Below, piece after piece: positions 45,971 through 54,707 of a DNA stretch of 64,000 nt. Both the position numbers and the translations under genes were made by a program. Position 1 is the stretch's first letter. Each line of letters starts with the position of its first letter. The stretch comes from SLSG01 sp964477035 (GTDB taxonomy: Bacteria; Bacteroidota; Bacteroidia; Bacteroidales; UBA7960): assembly GCA_964477035.1 (NCBI GenBank), contig CAYZCW010000001.1, positions 62,001 through 126,000 of the forward strand. Direction: 5' to 3'. Under the pieces are notes generated by a model that was not told where the DNA came from, did not search any database, and was given only the letters and a program-made list of their open reading frames with translations.

Positions 45971-46798
45971 ATGGAAGATAAAACAGTGCTGATCACAGGC
46001 GCCACCTCCGGGATTGGGCGGGGGGCCGCCCTGGAGCTTGCATCCAGGGGTGCCCGGCTGATGCTTCCGGTGCGGAATATGGACAAGGGGAGGGCCCTGG
46101 CGGAGGATATCCGTAAGCTGACCGGCAATGGCATGCCGGAACTTTTTCAATGCGATCTGGAATCCCTCGTCTCGGTGCGGGCCTTCGCGCAGGACTTTCT
46201 GAACAGGTTCGACCGCCTTGATGTGCTGATCAACAATGCAGGCACCTGGCCCATGCACCGCACTGAAAGTGCAGACGGGATAGAAAAAACCTTTGCCGTG
46301 AACCACCTGGCTCCCTTTCTGCTGACCAACCTCTTGCTGGAGCCATTGCAGGCAGCCCCGCAGGGCCGCATCATCAATGTGGCCAGCAGCGCGCACCGGG
46401 CAGGAAAAATTCATTTCAGCGACCCGGAGTTGCGCAAGGGCTGGAACCATTTCCGGGCCTATGCCCAGAGCAAACTGGCCAACATCCTGTTCACCCGGCA
46501 TCTCGCCAAAAACCTGGAGGGGACGTCGGTGACGGCCAACAGCCTGCATCCGGGGGTGGTCACCACCCAGCTCTTCAAGGGCTTTCCCGGCTGGATGATG
46601 CGCCTGGCCCGGCCGGTCATGCTTGACCCCGGGAAGGGTTCCGAAACCACCGTATTCCTGGCCGCCGATCCCGGCGCCGGTGCTTATTCCGGGCAGTATT
46701 TTGCGCGACAGCGGCCGAGAACCCCTGCCCGCCAGGCACGCAACGATGAAACGGCCCGGCGGCTGTGGGAACTGAGCCGGGAGTATACCGGAAACTGA
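45971..46798 (+). CDS. Short-chain dehydrogenase/reductase (retinol-dehydrogenase-like)
   Basis: A 275-residue NAD(P)-dependent oxidoreductase. It has the cofactor-binding TGATSGIGRG (about 8-17), the NNAGTW motif, the catalytic Ser in NVASSAH and the Tyr-Lys pair in YAQSK. The layout resembles the retinol dehydrogenase/WWOX-like subfamily of SDRs, but substrate cannot be deduced. It is followed 7 bp later by the DUF255 gene, so they are probably co-transcribed. Confidence 0.87.
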   Translation: MEDKTVLITGATSGIGRGAALELASRGARLMLPVRNMDKGRALAEDIRKLTGNGMPELFQCDLESLVSVRAFAQDFLNRFDRLDVLINNAGTWPMHRTESADGIEKTFAVNHLAPFLLTNLLLEPLQAAPQGRIINVASSAHRAGKIHFSDPELRKGWNHFRAYAQSKLANILFTRHLAKNLEGTSVTANSLHPGVVTTQLFKGFPGWMMRLARPVMLDPGKGSETTVFLAADPGAGAYSGQYFARQRPRTPARQARNDETARRLWELSREYTGN

Positions 46799-46805
46799 GC
46801 CCATC

Positions 46806-48842
46806 ATGACCACTTCGCGCCAGAACCACCTGAAGGGACAGACCAGCCCCTACCTCTTGCAGCACCTGCACAATCCCGTCGACTGGTACCCCTGGGGTGA
46901 GGAGGCCCTGGACAAAGCCCAAAGAGAAGGAAAACCCTTGCTGGTCAGCATCGGCTACTCCGCCTGCCACTGGTGCCACGTCATGGAGCGGGAGAGTTTT
47001 ACGGACCCCGGGGTGGCCGATCTGATGAATGCCCTTTTTGTTTGCGTGAAGGTGGACCGGGAGGAACGGCCCGATATCGACCACCTGTATATGGATGCGG
47101 TGCAGCTGGTGTCGGGCCGGGGCGGCTGGCCGCTCAATTGCTTTGCCCTGCCCGACGGGCGCCCTTTCTGGGGCGGGACCTACTTTCCCAAAGACCAATG
47201 GAAAGGCATCCTGGACCGGGTGGCTTCCCTGTTCCGGGAACAGCATGATGAGGTGGTGGCCCAGGCAGGCAACCTGACCCGGGGGGTGGCCTCCAATGCC
47301 CTGATACCCGAAGGGGACGGGGAGGCCCGGTTCAGCAGGGACGACTTGCAGCAGGTGATCGACCAGGTGGTGTCTGCCATGGATGCCACGGAAGGAGGCA
47401 CGCGGGGGGCTCCGAAGTTTCCCTTGCCGGTGGTTCATGAGTTTTTGCTTCAATGCCACGGGAAAACCGGCAACAGCCAGGCCCTGGACCTGCTAGCCCT
47501 CAGCCTGGACAAAATGGCCGGCGGGGGCATTTATGACCAGATAGGGGGCGGCTTTTCCCGGTATGCCACGGACGGCCGGTGGCGGGTGCCGCATTTTGAG
47601 AAGATGCTGTACGACAATGCCCAGCTTGTTTCCCTGTATGCCCGTGCCTGGCAGGTGACCGGGACGGAGCGGTACCGGCAGGTGGTTTATGAAACCATCG
47701 CATTTGCCAACCGGGAGCTGGGCGAACCGGGAGGCTTGTACCATGCGGCCCTGGATGCCGACTCGCAGGGCGAGGAAGGCCGCTACTATGTGTGGACGGA
47801 AGAGGAGGTCGACCGGGCGTTGGGTGAGGCGGGGCCGCTGATCCGGGAGTTCTTCCGGGTGGGAGAGGAAGGATTGTGGGAACAGGGGCGCAATATCCTG
47901 CTCCGCAGGGAGGAGCCGGAAGTTTTTGCCTCCCGTAAGGGCCTGGACCCGGAGCGTTTCCGCCGGGACCTGAAGCAGGCCGTGAAACGCCTCCTGCAGG
48001 TCCGGGAACAAAGGGTGCGCCCCGCTCTGGACAACAAGGTGATTGTTTCATGGAATGCCCTGATGATCGGGGCCCTATGCGATGCCTATGCGGCATTCCA
48101 GGAACAGGAATTCCTGGACCGCGCCCTGAGGGCCGCCATCCGGATCCTGGAACAGGGAAGGGACAGGCAGGGGGTGTTGTACCGTAAACTGGAAGGTGGC
48201 AGGGCTGTCATCGAAGGATTCCTGGACGACCATGCCCTGCTCATTCAGGCCCTGATCCGGTTGTATGAGGTGTCGATGGAGACACGGTTCATTCTGGCTG
48301 CCCGCGACCTGGCCTTCCGGGTGATGGAGCGGTTTACCCTGCCCGGCAGCAGCCTGTTCGCCTTTGCCCCTTCGGGCGGGAAATCCCTGCCGGCCCCGGC
48401 CTGCGAGGTCATGGACAACGTCATCCCCGCCTCCAACAGCGTCATGGCCCACAACCTGTTCCGGCTGGCCCAGCTGTTCGGGGTTCCGGAGTGGGGGCAG
48501 CGCAGTTCCGACATGCTGCGGGATGTATCCGGTCACCTGAACCGGTTTGGGTCAAGCTTTTCCAACTGGGGAAGCCTGTTGATGAACCATGTGCTGCCCT
48601 TTCATACCGTGGTGGTGGCGGGGCCCCGGGCCGGGGAGCGGATCATGGACCTGAACCGGCATTACCTGCCGGGCGTTTTGGTGGCGGGCACCACAGGACC
48701 GGAAAACCCCCTGCCCGTATTCCAGGGACGTTATGATCCGGACAGGACCCGCTTCTTTGTATGCAGCTTTGGCCAGTGCCGGGAGCCCGCAGCCACGGTC
48801 GATGAGGTCTTGCAGCAATTATCCCCCGTGGCGCCGTTCTAG
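46806..48842 (+). CDS. DUF255 thioredoxin-fold protein (YyaL/SSP411-like)
   Basis: A 678-residue cytosolic protein with an N-terminal thioredoxin-like domain (about 1-165) containing the CHWC motif (SACHWCHVMERESF) and KVDREERPDIDHLYM. An (alpha/alpha)6-barrel region resembling N-acylglucosamine epimerases/glycosidases follows (GGIYDQIGGGFSRYATD, VPHFEKMLYDNAQL). Members are common but poorly understood. The 3' end overlaps the hisIE 3' end by 24 bp, tail to tail. Confidence 0.88.
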   Translation: MTTSRQNHLKGQTSPYLLQHLHNPVDWYPWGEEALDKAQREGKPLLVSIGYSACHWCHVMERESFTDPGVADLMNALFVCVKVDREERPDIDHLYMDAVQLVSGRGGWPLNCFALPDGRPFWGGTYFPKDQWKGILDRVASLFREQHDEVVAQAGNLTRGVASNALIPEGDGEARFSRDDLQQVIDQVVSAMDATEGGTRGAPKFPLPVVHEFLLQCHGKTGNSQALDLLALSLDKMAGGGIYDQIGGGFSRYATDGRWRVPHFEKMLYDNAQLVSLYARAWQVTGTERYRQVVYETIAFANRELGEPGGLYHAALDADSQGEEGRYYVWTEEEVDRALGEAGPLIREFFRVGEEGLWEQGRNILLRREEPEVFASRKGLDPERFRRDLKQAVKRLLQVREQRVRPALDNKVIVSWNALMIGALCDAYAAFQEQEFLDRALRAAIRILEQGRDRQGVLYRKLEGGRAVIEGFLDDHALLIQALIRLYEVSMETRFILAARDLAFRVMERFTLPGSSLFAFAPSGGKSLPAPACEVMDNVIPASNSVMAHNLFRLAQLFGVPEWGQRSSDMLRDVSGHLNRFGSSFSNWGSLLMNHVLPFHTVVVAGPRAGERIMDLNRHYLPGVLVAGTTGPENPLPVFQGRYDPDRTRFFVCSFGQCREPAATVDEVLQQLSPVAPF

Positions 48843-49493
48843 CTCCACCAGGATGTCTTCCCATCCCATTCCCTTGGAGATCAACAAAACACTGAGGTGG
48901 TAGACCAGGTCGGCGGCTTCTTCCCGGAAGCGTTCGGCAGTTCCGTGTTCCGCCTCCAGGGCAAGCTCCACGGCTTCCTCCCCCAGCTTTTTGGCAATGC
49001 GCTTGGGCCCGGCCGACAGCAGGCGGGCGGTGTAACTTGTTTGTGGGTCGCTGCCGGCCCGCTCGCGCAGCACTTTCTGCAGTTTTGTCAAAAAGGCAAA
49101 CCCTTCCCCGGAGGCCGTTCCGGAGGCTTCCTGCCCTTCAAACCCGCCGGCTGGACCGGCGCCTGGTTCTTCCCTGCGGAAGCAGCTGATCCGGCCGGTA
49201 TGGCAAGCGGGTCCCCGGGGATGGACCCACAGCAGCAGGCAGTCCTGGTCGCAGTCGGACGAAATGCGCCGGACCTCCAGGTGGTTTCCTGAAGTCTCCC
49301 CCTTGGTCCACAAGCGCTTTTTACTGCGGCTGTAAAAGGTGGCGAGGCCTGTCAGCAGGGTCTTTTCCAGTGCCTCCCGGTTCATCCAGGCCTGCATGAG
49401 GACTTCCCGGGTGGAATCATCCTGGATGATGACGGGAAGCAGGCCGTGTCCTTTTGCGAAATCCAGGGTGTTGGGATCGATGGTGGGTTTCAT
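48819..49493 (-). CDS. hisIE: Bifunctional phosphoribosyl-AMP cyclohydrolase / phosphoribosyl-ATP pyrophosphatase
   Basis: Second and third steps of histidine synthesis. The 224-residue fusion has an N-terminal HisI domain (about 1-110: VLMQAWMNREALEKTL, then the metal-binding SDCDQDCLLLWVHP and PACHTGRISCF) and a C-terminal HisE domain (about 130-224: YTARLLSAGPKRIAKKLGEEAVELALEA, EAADLVYHLSVLL). A Gly/Ala/Glu-rich linker joins them. It is last in the his operon and overlaps hisF by 4 bp. Confidence 0.96.
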   Translation of the reverse strand: MKPTIDPNTLDFAKGHGLLPVIIQDDSTREVLMQAWMNREALEKTLLTGLATFYSRSKKRLWTKGETSGNHLEVRRISSDCDQDCLLLWVHPRGPACHTGRISCFRREEPGAGPAGGFEGQEASGTASGEGFAFLTKLQKVLRERAGSDPQTSYTARLLSAGPKRIAKKLGEEAVELALEAEHGTAERFREEAADLVYHLSVLLISKGMGWEDILVELERRHGG

Positions 49494-50269
49494 GTGTCTG
49501 TGTGTTTTTTAAATGGTTTTCTGACGGGCACCCCGTGGCGGCGCAGGTGGTCTTTGACCTGGGCGATGCTGACATCGCCGTAATGGAATATGCCGGCGGC
49601 CAGGGCTGCATCGGCGCCGGCCCGGGTAAACACCTCCAGGAAGTGGGCGGGATGACCCGCTCCGCCCGAGGCGATCACCGGGATGGTGACGGCCTGGCAC
49701 ACCTCTCTGGTGATGGCGAGGGAGAAGCCCTGCCGGCCGCCGTCTGCATCGAAGGAGGTCAGCAGGATCTCTCCGGCACCGCGCACGCAGGCCTCCCTGG
49801 CCCATCCGACGACGGGAAGGAAGGTGTTTTTGGTACCGGCATGGCTCATGACATACCATCCCTCTGGGGTTTGGCGGGCATCGATGGCCACCACCACGCA
49901 CTGGCTTCCGAAGGCATCGGCCAGCCGGGTGATCAGCAAGGGATCGGCAATGGCGGAGGTGTTGACCGACACCTTGTCGGCTCCCCGGGACAGCAAGGCC
50001 TCCACCTGGCTTTCACTGCTGATGCCGCCGCCCACGGTAAAGGGGATGGCCACGGCGGCGGCCACTTCCTCGACCACCTTCAGAAAGGTGGACCGCCCCT
50101 CCAGGGTCGCGGTGATGTCCAGCAGGGTGAGCTCATCGGCCCCGCCCCCGGAGTAGGCTGCCGCCAGTTCCACGGGGTCGCCGGCGTCCCGGAGGTTGCC
50201 GAAGGATACGCCTTTTACGGTGCGGCCATCGCGGATGTCCAGGCAGGGGATGATGCGTTTGCTTAGCAT
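49490..50269 (-). CDS. hisF: Imidazole glycerol phosphate synthase, cyclase subunit
   Basis: TIM-barrel subunit that uses HisH-derived ammonia on PRFAR to give imidazole-glycerol phosphate and AICAR. 259 residues starting MLSKRIIPCLDIRDGRTVKG, with catalytic Asp11 and, later, VVAIDARQ holding the second Asp. The phosphate-binding FTVGGGISS and VIASGGAGHPAHF loops are intact. It overlaps hisA by 7 bp and hisIE by 4 bp. Confidence 0.97.
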   Translation of the reverse strand: MLSKRIIPCLDIRDGRTVKGVSFGNLRDAGDPVELAAAYSGGGADELTLLDITATLEGRSTFLKVVEEVAAAVAIPFTVGGGISSESQVEALLSRGADKVSVNTSAIADPLLITRLADAFGSQCVVVAIDARQTPEGWYVMSHAGTKNTFLPVVGWAREACVRGAGEILLTSFDADGGRQGFSLAITREVCQAVTIPVIASGGAGHPAHFLEVFTRAGADAALAAGIFHYGDVSIAQVKDHLRRHGVPVRKPFKKHTDT

Positions 50270-51003
50270 GGCTGGTCGGTTTGGGTTTGGTTAAACAGGG
50301 CAATGTCTTTCAGGGAGAGGCGGCCTTCGAAGACCGCCTTGCCGGTGATGGCGGCTGACAGCCCACAGCCTTTCAGCAGGGCCAGATGCTCCGGGCTGGC
50401 CACCCCGCCCCCACCGATGATGCGCGCATGGGGAAAGGCGGCTGCCAGTTGCGTGAAGAAATCCACATCCGGCCCTTGCATCGTGCCATCCCGGCTGATG
50501 TCGGTCAGGGAAATCCATTCCCATCCGACGGAAAGCAACCTCTCGATGAGGCTCCCGGGAGGAACGCCGGCCAGGTCTTGCCAGCCTCTGAGGGCCACCT
50601 GCCCGTTGCGGACATCCACGGCGGCAATGAGGCGGTCGCTGCCGAATTCCCGGACAAGGTCCGCAGGGGTTTCCGGCGCATCGAACAGGAGGGTGCCGGC
50701 ATTGACCTTGCGGGCGCCGGCCGAAAGGGCATCCCGTATGTTGCCGGGATGGCGTATTCCCCCTCCGAAGTCGATCTGCAGCCTGGTACGGGAGGCGATC
50801 CCTTCGAGGATGTGCAGGTTCGCCGGCCGGCCCGTTCTGGCTCCGTCCAGGTCGACCAGGTGCAGGTGGGTGATGCCGGCCGCCTCGACGGCCCTGGCCT
50901 GGTCAACCGGATCGGCTTCGTAGGATTTGATCCGGGAGAAGTCTCCCTGGTGCAGGCGCACGCAGCGCCCACCGACGATGTCGATGGCAGGAATCACGAT
51001 CAT
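50263..51003 (-). CDS. hisA: ProFAR isomerase (phosphoribosylformimino-AICAR-P isomerase)
   Basis: Isomerises ProFAR to PRFAR by an Amadori rearrangement. A 246-residue TIM barrel from ATG 51003 (MIVIPAIDIVGGRCVRL) with catalytic Asp8; LQIDFGGGIRHPGNI and RIIGGGGVASPEHL are the phosphate loops, and SLTDISRDGTMQGPD carries the second Asp. A longer in-frame start at 51354 lies inside hisH and is rejected. It overlaps hisH by 4 bp. Confidence 0.96.
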   Translation of the reverse strand: MIVIPAIDIVGGRCVRLHQGDFSRIKSYEADPVDQARAVEAAGITHLHLVDLDGARTGRPANLHILEGIASRTRLQIDFGGGIRHPGNIRDALSAGARKVNAGTLLFDAPETPADLVREFGSDRLIAAVDVRNGQVALRGWQDLAGVPPGSLIERLLSVGWEWISLTDISRDGTMQGPDVDFFTQLAAAFPHARIIGGGGVASPEHLALLKGCGLSAAITGKAVFEGRLSLKDIALFNQTQTDQPC

Positions 51004-51587
51004 AGGTCGATGAAGTTTTGCAGCAGGGCCATGCCGGCCTCGCCGCTTTTTTCGGGATGGAACTGCACCCCGTACCGCTTGCCGGTGCCCATGGCAGCGG
51101 AAAAGGTCGCGCCATAGGTGGTCAGGGCCAGGGCTGAAGGACTTTCCTCCATGTAATAACTGTGCACGAAATAGAAGCAGGTGCCATCCGGGATGCCCCG
51201 GAACAGGGGACCCCGGGTCCGGAATACTTCGTTCCATCCCATATGGGGAACCTTCTCCTCTCCGCGGAACCGGAAAATGCGTTCGGGGAATAGACCCAAT
51301 CCCGGGGTATCTCCTTCCTCCGACAGGCTGCCCATCAGCTGCATGCCCAGGCAAATGCCCAGGACGGGCCCTTCGAATGCCCGGAGGGCCTCTGCCATGC
51401 CGCTGGCCTGCAGCACCCCCATGGCCGGCCGGGCATGGCCCACACCGGGAAAAATGATCTTTCCGGCCCTTTGGATGTCCGCCGGATTCTCTGCCGGCTC
51501 CAGCCGGACGCCCAGGCGTGCGAAAGCATTGCGGACGGAGGCAATGTTGCCTGCCTTGTATTGGATGATTCGGATGGTCTGGTTCAT
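51000..51587 (-). CDS. hisH: Imidazole glycerol phosphate synthase, glutaminase subunit
   Basis: Class I glutamine amidotransferase that feeds ammonia to HisF. 195 residues with the oxyanion/nucleophile motif GPVLGICLGMQLMG (catalytic Cys) and the His-Glu pair in GVQFHPEKSG. An IIFPGVGHA segment near residue 45 is typical of HisH. A 57-bp gap separates it from the hisC/B fusion, the largest gap in the operon after hisG. Confidence 0.96.
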   Translation of the reverse strand: MNQTIRIIQYKAGNIASVRNAFARLGVRLEPAENPADIQRAGKIIFPGVGHARPAMGVLQASGMAEALRAFEGPVLGICLGMQLMGSLSEEGDTPGLGLFPERIFRFRGEEKVPHMGWNEVFRTRGPLFRGIPDGTCFYFVHSYYMEESPSALALTTYGATFSAAMGTGKRYGVQFHPEKSGEAGMALLQNFIDL

Positions 51588-51644
51588 GATGTGTTGTTTG
51601 TGCCTTTGGTGTCTGGCGGGAAGCGGCTTCCTGCCGGCGACTGC

Positions 51645-53393
51645 CTACAACAGCCCTTTGGTGCTGGGCAGGGAGCCTGAGGTGTTTTGCGTGACGGCCA
51701 TGCGCAGGGCCCTGGCAAAGGCCTTGAAGATGGCTTCAATCCTATGGTGGTCGTCCGTTCCGCGGGCTTTTACATGCAGGTTGCAGGCCGCCGCTTCGGC
51801 GAAGGATCGGAAAAAGTGCTCGTAGAGGCTGGTGGGCAGCTCCCCTGTCCGGGACGTGACAAAACGCACATCCCAGCGCAGGAAGGTGCGGCCGCCAAAA
51901 TCGACCATCACGGCCGCCCGGCTCTCATCCATGGGTACCGCGAAGCCATAGCGCTCGATCCCGGTCTTGTCGCCCAGGGCCTCGCGGAATGCCTGCCCCA
52001 GCACGATGGCGGTATCTTCAACGCTATGGTGGGCATCCACTTGCAGGTCACCCCGGACCTCCACGTACAGGTCGAGGAGGCCGTGGCGGGCCACCTGTTG
52101 CAGCATGTGGTCCAAGAAGCCGATGCCGGTGTGAATCCCGGCATGTCCGGTCCCGTCCAGCACCAGCCGCAGGCTGATGTCGGTTTCCGCGGTGCGGCGG
52201 CTGACGGTGGCCTGGCGCAGCGTTTTCATTCCGGGCCCTGTGGAAGGGCTGGCTTCCCGTCCTTCGCCCACCGGCGGGGCCTCCTCCACCCCGCGGCCAA
52301 ATGAGCTCCAGGCCTCCAGCAGGCGCCGGTTTTCGGCCGGCGACCCCACCGTGACCCGCAGGCATCCCTCACAGCCCGGCTCCCGGGTGCGGTTGCGCAC
52401 CACCACGCCTTTTTCCGCCAGGTGGCCGTAGAGGGCGTCCGCCCCGGTGGTTTTCACCAGCAGGAAGTTGGCCCGGGAAGGATAGACTTTTTCCACCCCC
52501 GGCAGGCCTTCCAGGGCGGGGACCAGGTTTTTCCTCTCCTGCACGGTCTGGGCCACCCCGATGCGGTATTCGGCAAAGCGGTTCAGGGCCTCTTCCGCCA
52601 GGCCGCAGGCCGGCCCTCCCACATTGTAGGGAGCCTTGGCCTTGCTGAGGGTGGCGATGATGTCCGGGGAGGCATAGGCCACCCCCACCCGCGCCCCGGC
52701 CAGTCCCCAGGCCTTGGAGAAGGTCTGCAAAACCACCAGGTTGGGGTGGCGGTCCAGCTCCGCCACCAGGCTTTCCTCCGGGCAGAAATCGACATAGGCC
52801 TCGTCCACCACCACCAGCCCCTTGAAATCCCGGGCCGTTTTCAGGAACACCTCCTTGTCCTGCGTATTGCCCGTGGGGTTGTTGGGGTTGCAAAAGAATA
52901 CCAGGCGGCAGGAGTCGTCCAGGCTATCTTCCAGCCGCCCGGCCACGATCCGGAAGTCCGCATCGAGCGGCACCCGGACCACCCCCAGGTCGTTGATGCG
53001 GGCGCACACCTCATACATGCCAAAGGTGGGGGGGAACACCATGATGCGGTCCATGCCGGGTCGGGCAAAGCAGCGCATGAGCAGATCGATGGCTTCGTCG
53101 CTGCCGTTGCCCAGGAAAACCTGACCGGGCCGGACCCCCTTGATGGCTGCCAGCCGTTCCTTCACCCTGTCCTGGGAATATTTCGGGTAACGGTTCACCC
53201 CTGCAGGCAGTCCCTGCAGCGGGGCCGGCTGTTCGTTGGCATCGAGAAACACCGCCCCGGCGGCATCGCCCTTGAATTCATCCCGCGCACTGGCATAAGG
53301 CCTGAGCTGCCGGATGTTTTCCCTTGTGATGGCCTCCAGGTCGAACGGCCGTGCCGTGTCCCGCTTGCTGGATTTCAGGTTTCTTTCTTTCAT
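51645..53393 (-). CDS. HisC-HisB fusion: histidinol-phosphate aminotransferase / imidazoleglycerol-phosphate dehydratase
   Basis: A 582-residue fusion. Residues 1-365 are a HisC-type fold I PLP aminotransferase: LGNGSDEAIDLLMRCFA, CNPNNPTGN (168-176), DEAYVDF, the PLP lysine Lys227 in FSKAWGLAGARVG, and the C-terminal Arg in LRVTVG. A Gly/Glu/Pro linker (about 366-388) leads to Met389 (codon at 52229-52227) and an IGPD domain (391-582) with both metal motifs, HHSVEDTAIVLGQ (455-467) and DDHHRIEAIFKAFARAL (547-563). The HAD-type histidinol-phosphate phosphatase domain that usually precedes IGPD in Bacteroidota HisB is absent. It overlaps hisD by 4 bp. Confidence 0.93.
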   Translation of the reverse strand: MKERNLKSSKRDTARPFDLEAITRENIRQLRPYASARDEFKGDAAGAVFLDANEQPAPLQGLPAGVNRYPKYSQDRVKERLAAIKGVRPGQVFLGNGSDEAIDLLMRCFARPGMDRIMVFPPTFGMYEVCARINDLGVVRVPLDADFRIVAGRLEDSLDDSCRLVFFCNPNNPTGNTQDKEVFLKTARDFKGLVVVDEAYVDFCPEESLVAELDRHPNLVVLQTFSKAWGLAGARVGVAYASPDIIATLSKAKAPYNVGGPACGLAEEALNRFAEYRIGVAQTVQERKNLVPALEGLPGVEKVYPSRANFLLVKTTGADALYGHLAEKGVVVRNRTREPGCEGCLRVTVGSPAENRRLLEAWSSFGRGVEEAPPVGEGREASPSTGPGMKTLRQATVSRRTAETDISLRLVLDGTGHAGIHTGIGFLDHMLQQVARHGLLDLYVEVRGDLQVDAHHSVEDTAIVLGQAFREALGDKTGIERYGFAVPMDESRAAVMVDFGGRTFLRWDVRFVTSRTGELPTSLYEHFFRSFAEAAACNLHVKARGTDDHHRIEAIFKAFARALRMAVTQNTSGSLPSTKGLL

Positions 53394-54694
53394 TTTGGCA
53401 GGTTTTTGGGGTCGTCGGATGAAGGAGTGTCATTTTGGAAGGTCCGTACAGACACGGCCCTGGCGTGGGCATGCAGCTGTTCGGCTTCGGCCATGGACGT
53501 TACCGCGGGAGCCAGGCCCTGCAGCGCGCGCAGGTCCATCTCCTGGAAGGTGATGCTTTTCATGAAGGATAGGGTGGTGATGCCGCTCCAGGCGCGGGCA
53601 AATCCCCCGGTGGGAAGGGTGTGGTTCGTGCCGCTGGCATAATCGCCGGCCGATTCGGGGCAGTAATGCCCGAGGAATACCGAGCCGGCATGGCGGATCC
53701 TGCCTGCCAGTTCCCGGGGCCTTTCCACCGACAGGATGAGGTGCTCCGGAGCATAGAAGTTGGCGATCTCCACGGCCTGGTCCGGGCCGTCCACCACCAT
53801 GGCCAGGCTGCCCTGCAGGGCCCTGGCGGCGGCCTCTTTCCGGGGGAGCTTGTCCAGCTGCTTTTCCAGGGACACCAGCACCTTTTGGATAAACTCTCCG
53901 GTGGTGGCCAGCAGGACCACCTGGCTGTCGGCTCCGTGTTCTGCCTGGGAAAGGAGGTCTGCCGCCACAAAGTCCGGGCGGGCGGTATGGTCGGCCACCA
54001 CCATGACCTCCGAGGGGCCCGCCGGGAGGTCTATGGCGATGCCCCGTCCGGCCAGTTGCATCTTGGCGGCGGTGACCCAGGCGTTGCCCGGTCCGAACAG
54101 CTTGTCGACCCGTGGAACCGACTCCGTGCCCAGCCCCATGGCGGCGATGGCCTGGGCCCCGCCCAGCTGGAAGACCCGGATATTGAACAGGCTGCATGTA
54201 TAGAGGATTTCATGGGGTGCTCCGGGCGGGGTGCAGGCGATGACCTCCGGGCATCCCGCCAGGCGGGCCGGTATGGCCGTCATCAGCACGGTGGAAAACA
54301 GGGGGGCCGTTCCCCCGGGGATGTACAGCCCCACCCGTTCAATGGGCAGGTAGCGCAGGCTGCAACGAAGCCCGGGCATGGTCTCCACCTCGACCGTTGC
54401 GGGCAGCTGGGCCCGGTGAAAGGCTTCGATGTTCTGTATGGCCTGGGCAATGGCCTCCCTGAGACGGGGATCCACCTTGTCCCCCGCTGCCAGCAAGGCT
54501 TCCCGGGGAATTTCAAAGCGATCGGGCCGGACCCCGTCCAGGGCGGCTGAGAGGTCCTTAAGGGCCGCATCCCCTTCCCGCTCCACCCTCAGGATGATGT
54601 CCCCGGCCTTTTTCTCCAGCTCCGGATCGGCCGCAGGAGGCCTGCTCAGGAGGTCCTGGTATTGGTCTTTGGTGATTTTGGCAATGACTTTCAT
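53390..54694 (-). CDS. hisD: Histidinol dehydrogenase
   Basis: Catalyses the last two oxidations, histidinol to histidine, with zinc and NAD. The 434-residue protein includes VGLYIPGGTAPLFSTVLM, FGPGNAWVTAAK, the DLPAGPSEVMVVAD motif, SQAEHGADSQVVLL (catalytic Glu-His) and NFYAPEHLIL, with GTNHTLPTGG near the end. ATG 54694 fits the family; the start at 54754 would overlap hisG. It is 13 bp after hisG and overlaps the next gene by 4 bp. Confidence 0.96.
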   Translation of the reverse strand: MKVIAKITKDQYQDLLSRPPAADPELEKKAGDIILRVEREGDAALKDLSAALDGVRPDRFEIPREALLAAGDKVDPRLREAIAQAIQNIEAFHRAQLPATVEVETMPGLRCSLRYLPIERVGLYIPGGTAPLFSTVLMTAIPARLAGCPEVIACTPPGAPHEILYTCSLFNIRVFQLGGAQAIAAMGLGTESVPRVDKLFGPGNAWVTAAKMQLAGRGIAIDLPAGPSEVMVVADHTARPDFVAADLLSQAEHGADSQVVLLATTGEFIQKVLVSLEKQLDKLPRKEAAARALQGSLAMVVDGPDQAVEIANFYAPEHLILSVERPRELAGRIRHAGSVFLGHYCPESAGDYASGTNHTLPTGGFARAWSGITTLSFMKSITFQEMDLRALQGLAPAVTSMAEAEQLHAHARAVSVRTFQNDTPSSDDPKNLPK

Positions 54695-54707
54695 GACTTG
54701 TTTTTTA

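Noticed and set aside
52229..52229. Independent hisB start at the internal Met389
   Set aside because: The frame is continuous with hisC without a stop, and no separate ribosome-binding signal is evident; internal initiation is possible but unsupported.
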